Source: Rutpela maculata (lineage: Eukaryota; Arthropoda; Insecta; Coleoptera; Cerambycidae). From it: 64,000 nt of DNA. The first letter of the stretch is position 1; the number at the start of each line of letters is the position of its first letter. The notes beneath the pieces are model-generated. The model was not told where the DNA came from and made no database searches. It saw only the letters and a program-made list of their open reading frames with translations. Location: the NCBI GenBank assembly GCA_936432065.2, contig OW386289.2, forward strand, positions 33,434,655-33,498,654, read 5' to 3'. Position numbers and translations under genes: made by a program. Shown here in pieces: positions 1 to 12,091 of this stretch.

Positions 1-4
1 ATAA

Positions 5-2345
5 CTCCTGTAGCACAAGTTGATTGGACCAATATAGGCACCAACATATTGGGCTAATATACTGAGCGACTTTTGACAATAAAAATCAAGATTGACGTCA
101 TATTCGATACTAACCTTGGCACCATATGGGATATCAACATTGGTTCGTTATTAGATAACAACATAGATGTCACGTTGGATACTAACATATAGGGGCTATA
201 TTGAATACTAACAAGTAGGCACTATATTTGATACCAACATATGCGCCATGTAGCTACACAAGGTGTCTAAATTTTTTACATGGAAATTCATGCAATAGTA
301 TGTACAGAGGCGCCTGCATCAAGTGGAATGGATGTTGTAATCCAAATCTGAAAATTTTAAAAGTAATATTTATATGAAATTGAACAAAAAAGCAAACAAA
401 TAAAATTGAATTCTGATAATTACATAAAATGTACGGGAAAACTTAGAAATAAAAATCATTTTCTCTGAAACTTAAACAAGATAAATAAAAAATGAACTTA
501 ATTATTGTATCCACGTTCATCTGTTTGGTTTCTTGAGGTACCGCGATTTCGTGTGGATTCGCGAAACTACTTCCTCATATTTATCTGATGATCCAGATAA
601 GTATGCTGATATTTCTCATTTTATTGCACATATGTGATTCCTTTGAATCGGCTATGAGCTTCTATAACAGTAAAAATCAGTTGACTATATCAAACTCATT
701 AGTTTCATTTTTTACTTACTAGACACTACATAAAAAAAATGAACTTTCACATTGATTTCTTCTTTTATTTACTTCTTCTGAATAGAACATAGCTAGGTAC
801 TTCCTTTTTCATTAGTTGGGCATTCACAGCTTTTGTGTGGCTGTTCTCTCCCCACAAATATAGAATTTAAATCTAGAATATTTCCTGTATTTTAATAATA
901 TTTATAATATAATAAATACCCTTACCACTTTCCTCGTATTTGGTGAAGGCCATGTTTTTATGTACGTTCCTCTTCAAGAATGAAATAAAAGTACGATTGC
1001 CAGTCATACAAAAGTGATATTGGCCATCAGCTTTTGTTTGATTTTTCTCAAGTGCGAGTTGATCTTTTGATTTTCACGCTTGATGCTGTTTACATCGCAG
1101 CGAGGACAGTTGATCTTTTTGAGAAAAAAATGCTGAAATTTTAAAAAACTAAATAAATAAATTAAATATATCGCTACCTAATATTAGTTCATACATATTG
1201 CGCCAATATTTTTAAGTAAGGTTAATATTGAATCTGATTTGCTAAACTTGGGAAAATATTGGCCCAATATACAACCTGTATTTATAAAATAATTACGCAT
1301 AGGTATTTAGCCGAATGTAAGATACAGCTAATTGTGGTAAATATCGTAGTGCCCAAATATGCGTGATTTGCAAAATATCCTAGATATAATTCACCCTCTG
1401 AGCCACAATTTCTACATTGAACTTGGCAGAAAGGAGACAAATACGCCAAGCCTTTGTAAAAATGTGAAAAATTGACAAAAAATAAACAATGTTTACTATT
1501 AAGGCTAGGATTTTGCAGAGTGAGAGGGAAATATGCGTTTATTTTCGGTTTATTATATATATTTAAAAAATCATAAATGGTATAATCTTTAAAATAATTT
1601 CAGATACTTCCCATTATTCTAAGGAATACAATCATATATAATTTTTATCATTAATTTTGTATATAGTCAAATGCCATACTTAATAATGAAATTAGGAACT
1701 ATTTTCATTGACAAACTACGATATTTAAATATAACAGAAATTTATAATAAAAAATATATATAATTGTATTCGTTAGAACAATAGCAAGTATCTAAAGCAG
1801 TTTAAGATTATACTATGTGTAGTTTTTTAAATATTTACAATAAATCGAAAATAAACGCATATTTTCCTCTCACTCTGCCAAATCCTAGAATTAATTACTA
1901 TTTGAACGGAGACATGCATACTTACCTATTAAGTTATTAGCTATACACTATCTTATTAAGGAAATTGACGAATTTATGGAGCACCAACAAGTTATTTTAA
2001 CGGGCATACAGCAACATGGCCCAAACTCGAATGTGTTATCGTTTCTGAATTTGCTATGTGCAGTAAATTTAAAATTAGGAATATGCATCATGTATTAAAA
2101 TAAATATAAATTGTTTTTATAGCAACTAACAAGACTAAAAGCACTTTGTATAATAGTTAAACAGGCTTCACAACGTTGAGCAATCAGTTGATTAAAAACA
2201 TCATAGCGTATGTATATGCCTCATTGTTAGTTTCTACATTGCGCTAATATTGGTTAAATAATGTTAATATTGAATCTGGTTTGCCAATGTTTGTAAAATG
2301 TTGGATGATATATATTGGATTAATATATTGAAAATACATTATTCA
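5..2345 (-). mobile_element. Left, inverted, 3'-truncated copy of a 2.4-kb subterminal-repeat element
   Basis: This stretch is the reverse complement, with divergence, of 5097-7534. Its outer end (CCTGTAGCACAAGTTGATTG) matches the outer end of the other copy at 7534, and both carry repeated short blocks of the type GATACTAACATATAGGC near that end. Homology can be followed through 480-640 against 6840-6960 and through 2205-2340 against 5215-5310. The last 110 bp present in the other copy are missing here, and a LINE relic begins instead. No transposase was recognised. It also carries a 390-bp MITE (1501-1890) that the other copy lacks. Confidence 0.75.
1501..1890. mobile_element. MITE, 390 bp, TIR family GGATTTTGCAGAGTGAGAGG
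   Basis: The ends are inverted repeats of about 45 bp that begin near CTAGGATTTTGCAGAGTGAG and read through ATGCGTTTATTTTCG. The inverted partner copy of the host element (around 5990) has the uninterrupted site, so this is an insertion. A second copy lies at 51161-51787. There is no coding capacity. The termini and AT-rich flanks fit a Tc1/mariner-type MITE, but the target duplication is not clean. Confidence 0.7.
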
Positions 2346-2369
2346 CTTTATTGTATAACTTGATATCGT

Positions 2370-2765
2370 CTGGGTATAATAGGCAACACTCAATTCAACT
2401 GTAATGTCACTAATGAAACTATTGAAAAATAATGGGCCTAACACAGAACCCTGGAGTACACCCGAACTAGATACAAATACCGTAGATCGTCGACCACACT
2501 GTTTAATATGGTGGTGTCCATCTTCAAGATATGACTGAAAAATAATAACAGATTTGAGAATAAATATATTTCAAATTTTGAACAAAAAATACTGTAAGCA
2601 TGTCAGATGCTTTAGTGAAGTGTGTGTAAATTACGTTGACTTGTGAGTTAGCGTCGATAGCATCAAAGACTAGACTAGGTTATAAAAATTGAAGTAATCT
2701 TCCCTTGTAAGAACCGCACTGGTATTCAGTAATGCGAATCTTTGCATAAGAAAATGTGATTCATG
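2370..2765 (-). pseudogene. LINE reverse transcriptase relic
   Basis: Reading the minus strand, translated segments resemble a non-LTR reverse transcriptase in the right order. They are an EYQCG-GR block (about 2735), a VIYTHFTKASD block that corresponds to the usual YTDF-KAFD motif (about 2620), and LQGSVLGPLFFN (about 2440), followed by a degenerate position where the YADD box should lie. Stops and frameshifts separate the blocks, so this is a dead fragment. It starts where the 5-2345 element copy is truncated, so one of the two probably interrupted the other. Confidence 0.65.
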
Positions 2766-4155
2766 TAACGAAATTTCGAAAGCTTTAAAGAAATTGTTGA
2801 TAATATTGTTATAGGTAGGTTATAGTAATTCTAAATATAATTTTTTTCACCTTTTTATATATAGAAATTATTTTAGAACATTTAATACATCGCAAATGTT
2901 AAAATTTAATTATCAAATTAAATGAAAATGTGAGAGGGATTGTGAATACACTGGCACAATCATGTAATATAAAGGATGGAATTACATCTGTCAACACTTC
3001 TCAAATTTCAACCCAACGAGGCTCAAACGAACAATATCTCTCCTATTCATCATTGATCCAAATATAAGATGAGAGGAATAAATCAAATTGGTCATTATAT
3101 ACGAAAAATCAAGGCAAATATTTATCTCAAGAAAAATTTCTCTCTAGATGATGCCAACATGGTTGGTGAAATGTGCGTCGAGTCGTGTTCAACAATGCTT
3201 CTTTTAAATTTTTCCATTATTAAAGGATTGCATCTAATAATCCATTTAGCTAAATATACAAAAAATGTATTTTAACATTTATGTTGTTTAGTTGTCCCTC
3301 AATTTAACCTCTAGAGACGTGTATGTATAAACAGCACCCTCGCCCTTGATATTTTCCCCTTCGATGACGGGGGTGACCCACCCCAACCTCTGTGCAATTG
3401 CAAGCAATTCAGTCCTCAGATATCATGTCCTTCTCACTAATAATCAAATCACCCCTCTTAACCTACATTTCATAATTGGGTCGAAAGGAATATCGATAAA
3501 TGGATCTTGGAAATATTAAATTTTGCTTCTTTTTCTATGACTTTTGGATTTCTCGTATATACGCCATCATAATAAAATAATAATTAGATTAAATATACTC
3601 TATAATCTTAAAAACGAATTTAATAATGTCCAATCGTCAACGTACAGCTTTCTAAATATTCAAATATGTATTGAATGATTTTCTATTCTAAAATAGTTTA
3701 GATTTGCATTCCTCGAGAAAAAAACAATAGCATATAAGCCACAGTACCACAGCACATACTTAAGAATTAATGTACACTATGAATACCAAATATTTTGTTA
3801 TTCTAATAAACTTAAAACAGTTTTTGTTAATGTTTTTTTTAGGGGGTAGTTTCAAAGGGGTAGAATTTAAATGTAGCCGGTTTTAGCCTTCTGGTGTGAT
3901 TTAATCTAAATATATTTATATACTAATTTTATCTTGAACTTCAATTACAAGAAACTTTCAGAAGGATCACTATTTCAGGAACTGGCACGACAAACAAAGT
4001 GAATGCAGAGACTCACTGATAAAACGTAATTAGCCGCTCTGTAATGTACTTCCGATTACAAAAATGGAACGACCGGGTTTCAATAATGACGAGATATTTG
4101 TATTACCTATTCATCGGTCTATTATGGCTGGTGTTAAATATTTTTGTAGCTTTTT
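2766..4155. other. No recognisable gene; AT-rich spacer
   Basis: I see no coding signature or repeat structure I can name here. A 68-codon open frame at 3069-3275 has no recognisable motif. The stretch at 3300-3430 is locally GC-richer (runs of C) but shows nothing identifiable. Confidence 0.4.
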
Positions 4156-4720
4156 TATTTTTGTCACATGGGGTAAACCACTGAGCATCGGCAGCAGCTC
4201 ATCGTGAAATGGAGATTCATCAACTAGATATGACGATGACCTATCTGAGCGGCATTATAGAAGAGAAAATATACATGGAGGCTACAGAAATGATGAAAGA
4301 GTCATTGCAAGCAATACTAGCTGACAAGAATGAAGAAAACACTATTAGGAGCAAAGCAAATTCAATGCTATGTAACCTTCGAGGAGGGGTTAAGAAAGTA
4401 TGTCGATAAAAAGAAAGACAATAATAGTGGTTACCTTCTGACGTTATAATTACGTGGTCCCACACAAAAGTTTGAAAATGACGCGAAAAACATTCCATGT
4501 AGATAATTCATGCCACTGAGGAGAGCATTGGAAGGCAATAGAATGTGTTCTGCTATATCTGAAAGGAACTTCCACTCTCGGAATCATCTACAGGGGGAAC
4601 AACGAGAAACTTAAAGGGTTCGTAGATGCTGATTGGGCTAACTTCTTATATATATGTTTTCGTTTTGAGTGGAAGTGTCATCAGTTGGTCAACAAACCGA
4701 AGCGAAGTACGTGGGATTAA

Positions 4721-5032
4721 CCCTTTCAGGCATGGAGGTACACCGTTTGAACCATGCAAATTGCGTCGCGCAATGCATGGTGGTACAAATAACGTACCGC
4801 ATATTGTATATGCATAGAGGACTGTATACACTGTATATACTGTGTATACTGTAATGTATGCTATGTATCGGGTACCACGCCAAAGTATATACTTTAAACA
4901 AAATATAAATCTTCACAAATGCAACCAAAGTTGTTGCTTAGCAATCCCAATAACAAAAAAAATGAATTAGAACAAAATAACCCGTGCAGCAACGGGGCTT
5001 TTTGTGCATGATTTCCCGTGCCGGAAAGGGTT
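4721..5032. mobile_element. piggyBac-like MITE with TTAA target sites
   Basis: TTAA at 4717-4720 precedes CCCTTTCAGGCATGGAGG, and CCGGAAAGGGTT precedes TTAA at 5033-5036. The ends are inverted and begin CCCTTTC. Removing the element and one TTAA rejoins the copia RNase H frame exactly (GLT followed by EVTKEA), which confirms the boundaries. No transposase is present. TTAA target duplication and CCC-type ends are hallmarks of piggyBac-type elements. Confidence 0.85.
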
Positions 5033-5096
5033 TTAACAGAAGTTACGAAGGAAGCTATTCTACTCCAAAGATTTCTACCCGATATAGGAAGAACTT

Positions 5097-7534
5097 CCCT
5101 AGTAGCACAACATATTGGGTCGATATAGGTACAATATGTTACCTATATTGCATACTGGGCCAATATATGTCAGATTTAGCCAATATTGTACCAATATGCT
5201 TATCAGTTGTATTTTCAATATATTAATCCAATATATATCCAATGTTTTACAAACATTGGCAAACCAGATTCAAATTGACAATATTTAACCAACATTGGCG
5301 CAATATGTAGAAAGGAATATTAATGTCCAAATACTGGGCATATATGCTTTATTATTTTTGTTTACTTATTTATTGACAAATTAGCATCAATATAATGAGT
5401 CTTCAACCTTAAAATATATATATACGCTAAGATGTTGCTATGACTGCTTGGTTTAGAGGCAAGCAAATTTGACTCTTACCCAGGGGTCCTGGGTTCGATT
5501 CCAGGCCGCGGCACTGGGTTTTTTCTGAAGAAGAAATCAATCCCAGAATACTCGGATATTAGATGTGCATCCCTTGTTTACAAACGTGTAGCTCTTTCCG
5601 CACAAGGCTCTTCCGGAACCTTCAGGGATAAAGGGAGTCGTATTACCTGTGGTATGTTGTAAGTTAAATATCCTCTCAAATGTTTTTAATCAGCTGATTG
5701 CTCAAGGTTGAGTAGCCTGTATAACTATTATACAAAATGCTATTCATCTTGTATTGTTAGTTGCTATAAAAACAATTAATGTATATTTTAATACATGATG
5801 TACATTTTTAATTTTAAATTTACCGCCCATAGCAAATTCAGAAACAGTGACGAGTTTCAGCCATGTTGCCGTATGCCGATCTCTTGTTGGTGTTTCATAA
5901 CTTCGTCAATTTCTTTAATGAAATACAGTGTGCAGCTTGCGACAACTACAATAATTTAATAGGTAACTGTGCATGTTCCTATTCCAATAATAATTAATAG
6001 TAAACATAGTTTAGTTTTTAGTAATTTTTCATATTCCTACAAAGGTGTATTTGTCTTCTTTCTGCCATGTTTAATGCAGAAATCGTGGCCCAGTGGGTGT
6101 ATAATATCCAGGACATTTTTGCAAATCATGCATATTTAGGCACTATGATATTTACTAATTACCTGTATCTTACATTTGTCTAAATACCTATGCGTAATTA
6201 TTTTATAAATACAAATTGTATATTGGGCCAATATTTTCCTAAGGTTAGCAAATCTGATTCAATATTAACATTATTTAACCAATATTGGCGCAATATGTAG
6301 AAAGTAATATTAGACACTAAGACCGTATGATATATTTAACTTATTCGTAGAGTTTTTTAATATTTTAGCATTTTTTCTCAAAAAGATCAAAGGTCCTCGG
6401 TGCGATGTAAACAGCATCAAGTGTGAGAATGAAAAGATTAACTCACAACATTTTTAAAATATGACTGTCACCACAGGCGAAGAACTAATGGGTGTAAATC
6501 AGCAATTAGTAGAAACATAGGAAAATACGAGGAAAATAGTATGCATATTTATTGTTACTTACATACATATTATTAAAATACAGGGAACATGCTAGATTTA
6601 AATTTAATATTTAAGGGGAGAGGACACCCACAAAAAAGCTATGAATGCCCAACTAATGAAAAAGGAAGTTACCTAGCTATGTTCTATTCAGGAGAAGTAA
6701 ACAAAAGAAGAAATCAGTGTCAAAGTTCAAATTCTTTGACGTAGTGTCTGGTAAGTAAATCATTAAACTAGTGGGTTTGCTGTAGTCAACTGATTTTCAC
6801 TATTGTAGAGGCCGATTCAAAGAAGTCACAGATGGGCAAATAAATCGAGAAATATTAGCATACTTAGCTGGATCATCAGATAAAGATGGGGAAGTAAATC
6901 TCGCGAATCCACAAAAAATCATGGTCCCTCAAGAAATGAAACAGATGAATGGATATACAATAATAATTACACTTATTTTTTTATTGTTTTGTTTAAGTTT
7001 CGAGCAAATGTTTTGTTTTCCTTTATATTCTATGCAATTATCACAACTAAATTTTTATTCGTTACCGTTTTTGTTCATTTCATATAAATATATTCTTTTT
7101 AAAATTTTCAGATTTTGATAACGACATCTATTCAAATTCTAATTGATGTAGGCACCTCTGTGCTACACAATGTGCCCAAATTTCTGACATGGGAACTCGT
7201 GCAGTAGGAATTCCCATGTCAGAAATTCAGACACATTGTGTAGCTATATGGCGCCTATGTTGATATCCAATATAGCACCTGTATGTTAGTATCCAATATA
7301 GCGCCTATATGTTAGTATCCAATATAGTGCCTATATGTTAGTATCCAATATGACACCTATATTAGTATCTAATATGGAACCAATGTTGGTATCCAATATG
7401 ATGCCAATCTTGATATCTAATATTATGCCAATATTTGACTGCAATATTGGGCATTTATTGTCAAAATCTGTAGCTCAGTATATTGGCCCAATATCTTGAT
7501 GCCTAAATTGGCCCAATCAACTTGTGCTACAGGG
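5097..7534 (+). mobile_element. 2.4-kb subterminal-repeat element, second copy, complete
   Basis: The ends read CCCTAGTAGCACAACATATT at 5098 and, inverted, CCCCTGTAGCACAAGTTGAT at 7535. Subterminal blocks of about 25 bp (GTTAGTATCCAATATAGCGCC) repeat several times at 7255-7400, and TTGGGCCAATAT-type repeats occur at both ends. It sits in the copia relic. No transposase was found, so it is non-autonomous and of unknown superfamily. A tRNA-derived SINE at about 5430-5690 is absent from the inverted copy. Confidence 0.7.
5430..5690 (+). mobile_element. tRNA-derived SINE, copy 1
   Basis: GGTTCGATTCC at 5492-5502 is a canonical RNA polymerase III B box set in a T-arm-like stem (CCTGGGTTCGATTCCAGG). 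An A-box-like GCTTGGTTTAGAGG lies about 45 bp upstream (5446-5459). The body continues through CACTGGG-TTTTTTCTGAAG and ends near GTATTACCTGTGGTA. A second copy with the same body and tail lies inverted at about 62892-63110. The site is empty in the inverted host-element copy (around 2200). Confidence 0.75.
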
Positions 7535-7556
7535 GTTGGGAATGTTAAAATATTTA

Positions 7557-7870
7557 ATGTCCTACAAGTCTGTTATTTTACAATAACGACCCTATTTTGA
7601 GATACATTAAATGAAAAATAACGCCCTAGGGCGTTATGAATATCTATAACGCCCTAGGGCATTATAAAATTATAATACAACCCAAAACAAGCAAATTATG
7701 ATAGCGTTATTGACAAACAAAATGCATTACTATGCAACGGCGGCGTTTACAAACAATTTTGATCTTTACTCTCTTTTAAATCAAATCGTTCTGAACATAA
7801 TAGATGTCAAATTAATAAATCGTAAATGTCAAAAAAAAAATTCGAATTAAATAACAGACTTGCAGGACAT
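7557..7870. mobile_element. TA-flanked MITE with about 24-bp TIRs
   Basis: TA at 7555-7556 precedes ATGTCCTACAAGTCTGTTAT, and its inverted partner ends in GACTTGCAGGACAT followed by TA at 7871-7872. The body includes two copies of the palindrome ACGCCCTAGGGCGTTAT or a close variant at 7620-7665. There is no coding capacity. The TA target duplication fits Tc1/mariner-type MITEs. Confidence 0.75.
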
Positions 7871-7872
7871 TA

Positions 7873-8012
7873 CACGTTGAAGGCACCACGGGTGTTATAA
7901 GATAATGACGCCCTCGGTCGACGTACACTCCCTCGGGCCAGAGGCCCTCGGGATTGTACACTGCCGACCTCGGTGCGTTATTATCCTTATAACACCCTTG
8001 GTACCTTAATAA
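7873..8012. repeat. Foldback element inside the copia relic
   Basis: Two arms of about 60 bp (GGTGTTATAAGATAATGACG and its inverted partner, centred near 7942) flank a 3-4 bp loop beside CCCTCGGGCC/GGCCCTCGGG. It is GC-richer than its surroundings. It separates the copia RNase H pieces and abuts the TA-flanked MITE. Confidence 0.65.
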
Positions 8013-8190
8013 CTATAACGATAATCAGGGAGCCTGCAAATATTCAGAGAATTCTGCTTATCATGACGGAACCAAACATATACATCAGGCATCATGTCAT
8101 CCGATTGGTGTTGAAAAACGGAAGAATGTCAATAGATTTCACGACTAATGACAACATGCTTGCAGATGTCCTTACCGGAGTTAATAGTTA

Positions 8191-8616
8191 ATACATCGTT
8201 TATAGATTTGACCCGGTGTCCTCAAGGATTCCTTCTTGTCACGCCTTTGTAATCTAACAAATTACTGAACTTGAGACAACTGAAATAATATTTACTAGAT
8301 ATTTTATTATCTTCCACAAGTGAGTTACAAAGAAGGTCGTATCGTTGTGTGATTCTTTATTAGTTTTGGACAGATAATTTTTACCAAATGTGCAATACTC
8401 ACTTTTGATTTCATTCATTGAGTTTTTAAATATTTTTGCAAAGTGGCAAAATACCAAATAAAGCGTAAAAAAATCCATTTCATAACAATTGAACTCAAAT
8501 ATCGAATATAAAATGTCTGTTTGTATGCATCTGCGTAGATCGTGTTTTGAAAACACGACAATTTCCGTTACACTTGTAATTTTTATTTAAAATTTTGACA
8601 TTATATGTAAAATAAT
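8191..8616. other. No recognisable gene
   Basis: After the copia C-terminus ends (stop at 8189-8191) I see no motif. The stretch could include copia 3' sequence or LTR remains, but no repeated terminus was found. A 100-codon minus-strand frame at 8254-8556 has no recognisable domain. Confidence 0.4.
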
Positions 8617-8617
8617 A

Positions 8618-9209
8618 CAGGTCTACAAAAAAAAAAAAATCTGCTCCAAGGACTAAACCTATCATGCCTTAAGTATTTTTGTGTGCTAAATCTGAATTTT
8701 CAATTTAAAAAATTTTCTACCGCGTAGATTTCGAGTAAATCCCGGTTTTTATTATCAAAAAACCGTATTTTGACGATAAAAACTGGGATTTACTCAAAAT
8801 CTACGCGGTAGAAATTTTTTTAAATTGAAAATTCGGATTCAGCATACAAAAATACTTAAGGCATGATAGGTTTAGTCCATGGAACAGATTTTTTTTTGTA
8901 GGCGTGTGCGTGTGCAGAGGTGCACCTGTTGCACAGGTCTACAAAAAAAAAAATCTGTTCCAACGACTAAACCTATCATGCCTTAAGTATTTTTGTGTGC
9001 TGAATCCGAATTTTCAATTTAAAAAATATTCTACCGCGTAGATTTAGAGTAAATCCCGGTTTTTATCATCCAAATGCGGTTTTTTGACAATTTTTGACAT
9101 TTACTCGAAATCTACGAGGTAGAAAATTGAAAATTCGGTTTCAGCACACAAAAATACTTAAGGCATGATAGGTTTAGTCCTTGGAGCAGATTTTTTTTTT
9201 ATAGACCTG
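8618..9209. repeat. Tandem pair of palindromic (foldback) MITEs
   Basis: Two units of about 280 bp (8618-8903 and 8936-9209) are each nearly perfect hairpins. One arm reads CAGGTCTAC, an A tract, then TCTGCTCCAAGGACTAAACC and ACCGCGTAGATTTCGAGTAA. The other arm is its reverse complement. The two units share over 100 bp per arm, and the outermost ends are inverted (CAGGTCTA and TAGACCTG). There is no coding capacity. Confidence 0.8.
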
Positions 9210-9394
9210 TGTAATTATTCCTTATTGAAATTGGGCCATATCCATCATACAGGCTGATCATCAAAGAGGGACTGTCATGATTTATAGAAACTAGGTTTTA
9301 TTATACTTTTAGAAAATATCAAAATTCCAAAATATTACGGAAATTTCTTTTAATCACAAAAAATACGAAGAAGTATGAGAAATCGAAACCATAA

Positions 9395-9570
9395 AGGCGC
9401 GTTTGCACGCATCCAGTAATTTAGACGAGTCGTTTAGTAATTTAGTACTCGACCAATGCGGACAGCTTGTTTTAGTCGAGTAATTTAGTGGAAAGCAATT
9501 GAAAGCAATTACTAAAATACTCGACCGTCTCTCTACTCGACTAAATTACTGGATGCATGCAAACGCGCCT
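9395..9570. mobile_element. PIF/Harbinger-like MITE, copy 1 (TAA target site)
   Basis: The inverted termini AGGCGCGTTTGCACGCATCC and GGATGCATGCAAACGCGCCT are flanked by TAA at 9392-9394 and 9571-9573. Subterminal GTCGAGTAATTTAGT-type blocks repeat in both orientations. Two relatives at 62544-62728 and 62807-62889 also have TTA next to the element. Three-base TWA target duplication is the usual mark of PIF/Harbinger elements. Confidence 0.85.
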
Positions 9571-9584
9571 TAATATACAGTGTG

Positions 9585-11165
9585 TCTCTCAAGTTTGAAC
9601 GAGCTTTACGTAGATTAGCTGGCATATTAATTTTACTTTAAAATGTTATTACAGTATTTTACATATGAAAGATATACAGTTGAATTCAGAAAGAGATTTT
9701 CTTTAAACTAAACTGAATATACAGGGTGTATCGCGTAAAACAGAAAGTTGAAGTAATTTTCAGTTAACCCAAAGTGAAACATTAGTGTATTAAAAGCATT
9801 TTCAGTAGAATTTTACATATCCATTTCCGTATTAATATACTGGGTGTCAATTTTGATTTTTCACATTTTCGGTAACTTCTTTATTTGAAATTTAATTATT
9901 TTTTTCTTTCAGTTCGAAATCCTTAGAAAGAAATCTGTAAAGGTGTTTACACAAAGCTGTCCTCTTAATTTGGCAGCTTTGATATATGAATAATTTTTTA
10001 TGTTGAACTACCCTGTGTATTCTTTGCAGTTAAAAGTATTTCAGGCTTTATCCTGGTAATAGTGACAACTACGTTTCAAATATTATTTTGCTCCTTTCTT
10101 AATTATTTTTTTAGAGTGATCATTCTGTATATTTTTCACCAAAAGTGTATAAGGGTCCTCCGGGGTTAAAATGTCAACTATGACAACTATTTTCCACAAA
10201 TGTTTCTTAATTATTTTTTACGGTATATTTTCCACTTCTAGTAGGTTTCTTCCTTGACAGTTGTATTAACCTCATGCCAAATATTATTGTCCTCCGTCAC
10301 GTTCCTTCCATAATTTTTTTACTGCATCCACCCTGTATATTTTTCACTACAAGTATTATATCCCATTTCTTCGTTGGCAATAGCGTCAACTATTTACCAA
10401 ATAATTTCTCCGTCAAATAGTTTTGTAGGTAAGGCGCCAATAGACACACATACAAATACACAGACAGATAGACACTATACCGATTGACAGTCAGACAATT
10501 GAAAGACCTTAATTTTCGTAATCTACAGAGTTTAAAATGGGAAAATCCGAAGAAATCCCGCACATTGACTTTTTTTATAATTACAATACTTTCCTTCGGT
10601 AAGCGAGGGAAGTGAAAATGCATAAGAATAGTTTTGATATTACAATCATGAAAAATCACTCTCCGAGATTTTCACATTTTAGACTATGTAGATTACGAAA
10701 ATTAAGGTCTTCCAGTTCCGTCAATTTGTCTGTCGGTGTGAAGTCTGTTTGTTTATTGGCTATATTTACAAAATTAATTGACGAAGAAGAATAATATTTG
10801 GCAGGTAGTTGACGCTAGTGCCAACTGAGAACCGAGATATACTTTTAGTGAAAAACATACGAGGTGGACACACTAAACCATATAATAACGGAAGAACATT
10901 TATGGGGGACATAATATTTTCAATGTAGTTAACACAACTGTCCAGGGAGAAAAATATGAAAAATACAGAAAACAAGAAACTATGGTGGAAATGATACGTC
11001 AAGTATAGTTGACACAAAACTGAGGAAAAAACCTAATATCATCTTAGTGAAAAATATACAAGGTGGTCACTTTAGAAAAATAAGAAACGATGAAGGAAAA
11101 CAATATTTGGAATTTGATACACTTTTAGTAAAAAAATGTACAGGGTGGTCCTCCAACAAAACAAA
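9585..11165. repeat. Large imperfect palindrome of degenerate CACCCTGTATATTTTTCACT-type repeats
   Basis: Left-arm units (for example 10280-10400, CATCCACCCTGTATATTTTT) are mirrored by right-arm units (for example 10840-11150, AAAAATGTACAGGGTGG). The symmetry centre is near 10610: 10490-10560 (AAGACCTTAATTTTCG) pairs with 10690-10720. Each arm holds several units of about 110-130 bp with repeated GTTGACGCTA and CCAAATATTATT elements. The outer left part (9588-9650, TGTCTCTCAAGTTTGAACGA) matches the repeat family at 21060-22420. Confidence 0.65.
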
Positions 11166-12090
11166 AATATTAATAAATGAAGGATGGAGACTTTTTTCGT
11201 AGGTGAAAAATCCAGTAATGAAATTGGGTGATTTCTTATCTTTAGCAAACTTAACAGTTTCGTCTATTTCTAATCTTTACCCAGCGAAACGTTTGGATTA
11301 ATGTTGGTCAACCGCTGCCACGTGCCGTCGTGTAATGGACACGCGTCGAATTTAGAACTGTTGGAGGGTTCCTCTTTCTGTAAGGGTAAACTTTCATTAT
11401 ATTGAGTATACTGTATTACCCTTTTTACACACTCACATTGCCAGAGAGCGGAAGGGGTGAGATGGGGAACAAAGCTTGAATTAAACATTTTACAAATCTA
11501 ATATAGCAACCCTAGCTTTTAGATAAATGAAAGAATAGTTTTGGGGCCACCTATTTTTTACATAAAAAACGTGTTGTGTAGTTTAATATATTTATCTATC
11601 ACGCTTAAAATCAATAAAGCAAATGTCCACATTTTCTAAACTTAGATAAGTATTGTTAATTAAAAAAAGCAATAACTAGTTAAATCTTCTCTTTGTTTTG
11701 AACTACTTGACATAACGTTTTGAGACACATGCGATGGTTTAATATGCGATTCAAATGTTTCGACTTTAACTGCAAATATCTCAAAAACGAAGGAGCGGAA
11801 AAAATTATTTGTCCAAGTGACTGCAATTTCAAACGTTGAAGAATAAACGCAAATTGAAAAAAATGCGCCAATAATACATCAAATGGAGGTTTATTATTAT
11901 ACGAATTCGCGGCTAATAATGCTAATTTAAAGGGTTGTCAACAACCTCATAGCAAATTCTGAACGCAAAACACTTTTCCCGCGATTTTTTTGTACAAAAA
12001 TTAGACGTGCATGCTTTCGAATGATATAAAATAACGTTTCTAACCATTACAGTTCCCCAAAATCACCCGTAAATTTAAACTTCAATAACC
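11166..12090. other. No recognisable gene
   Basis: I see no motif-bearing frame. Short open frames on the minus strand (11270-11488, 11680-11871) carry nothing recognisable. Confidence 0.4.
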
Positions 12091-12091
12091 C

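Larger units (their letters stand above)
4160..8190 (+). pseudogene. Degraded Ty1/copia pol relic (RT and RNase H), split by four insertions
   Basis: Translated fragments follow copia order. RT motif IHQLDMTMTYLSGIIEEKIY lies at 4212-4271, corresponding to the usual HQMDV-TAFLNG-LEEEIYM box. An RNase H stretch with HWKAIE, LKGTSTLGI and VDADWA lies at 4525-4650. TEAKYVGLT lies at about 4698-4724 and continues past a MITE as EVTKEAILLQRFLPDIG (5037-5088). DNQGA and a TKHI-type segment occur at 8014-8090, with the C-terminal NDNMLADVLTG at 8149-8181. Frames change and stops occur between blocks. The insertions lie at 4721-5032, 5097-7534, 7557-7870 and about 7873-8010. No LTRs were found. It belongs to a different copia lineage from the younger element at 54857-59009. 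Confidence 0.8.

Noticed and set aside
4241..4928. Several 60-85-codon frames around the old copia relic
   Set aside because: Shadows of the copia relic and of a piggyBac-type MITE in other frames or on the other strand.
5436..5515. Possible functional tRNA gene around the B box
   Set aside because: No cloverleaf with acceptor and anticodon stems could be formed. The sequence continues into a repeated SINE body.
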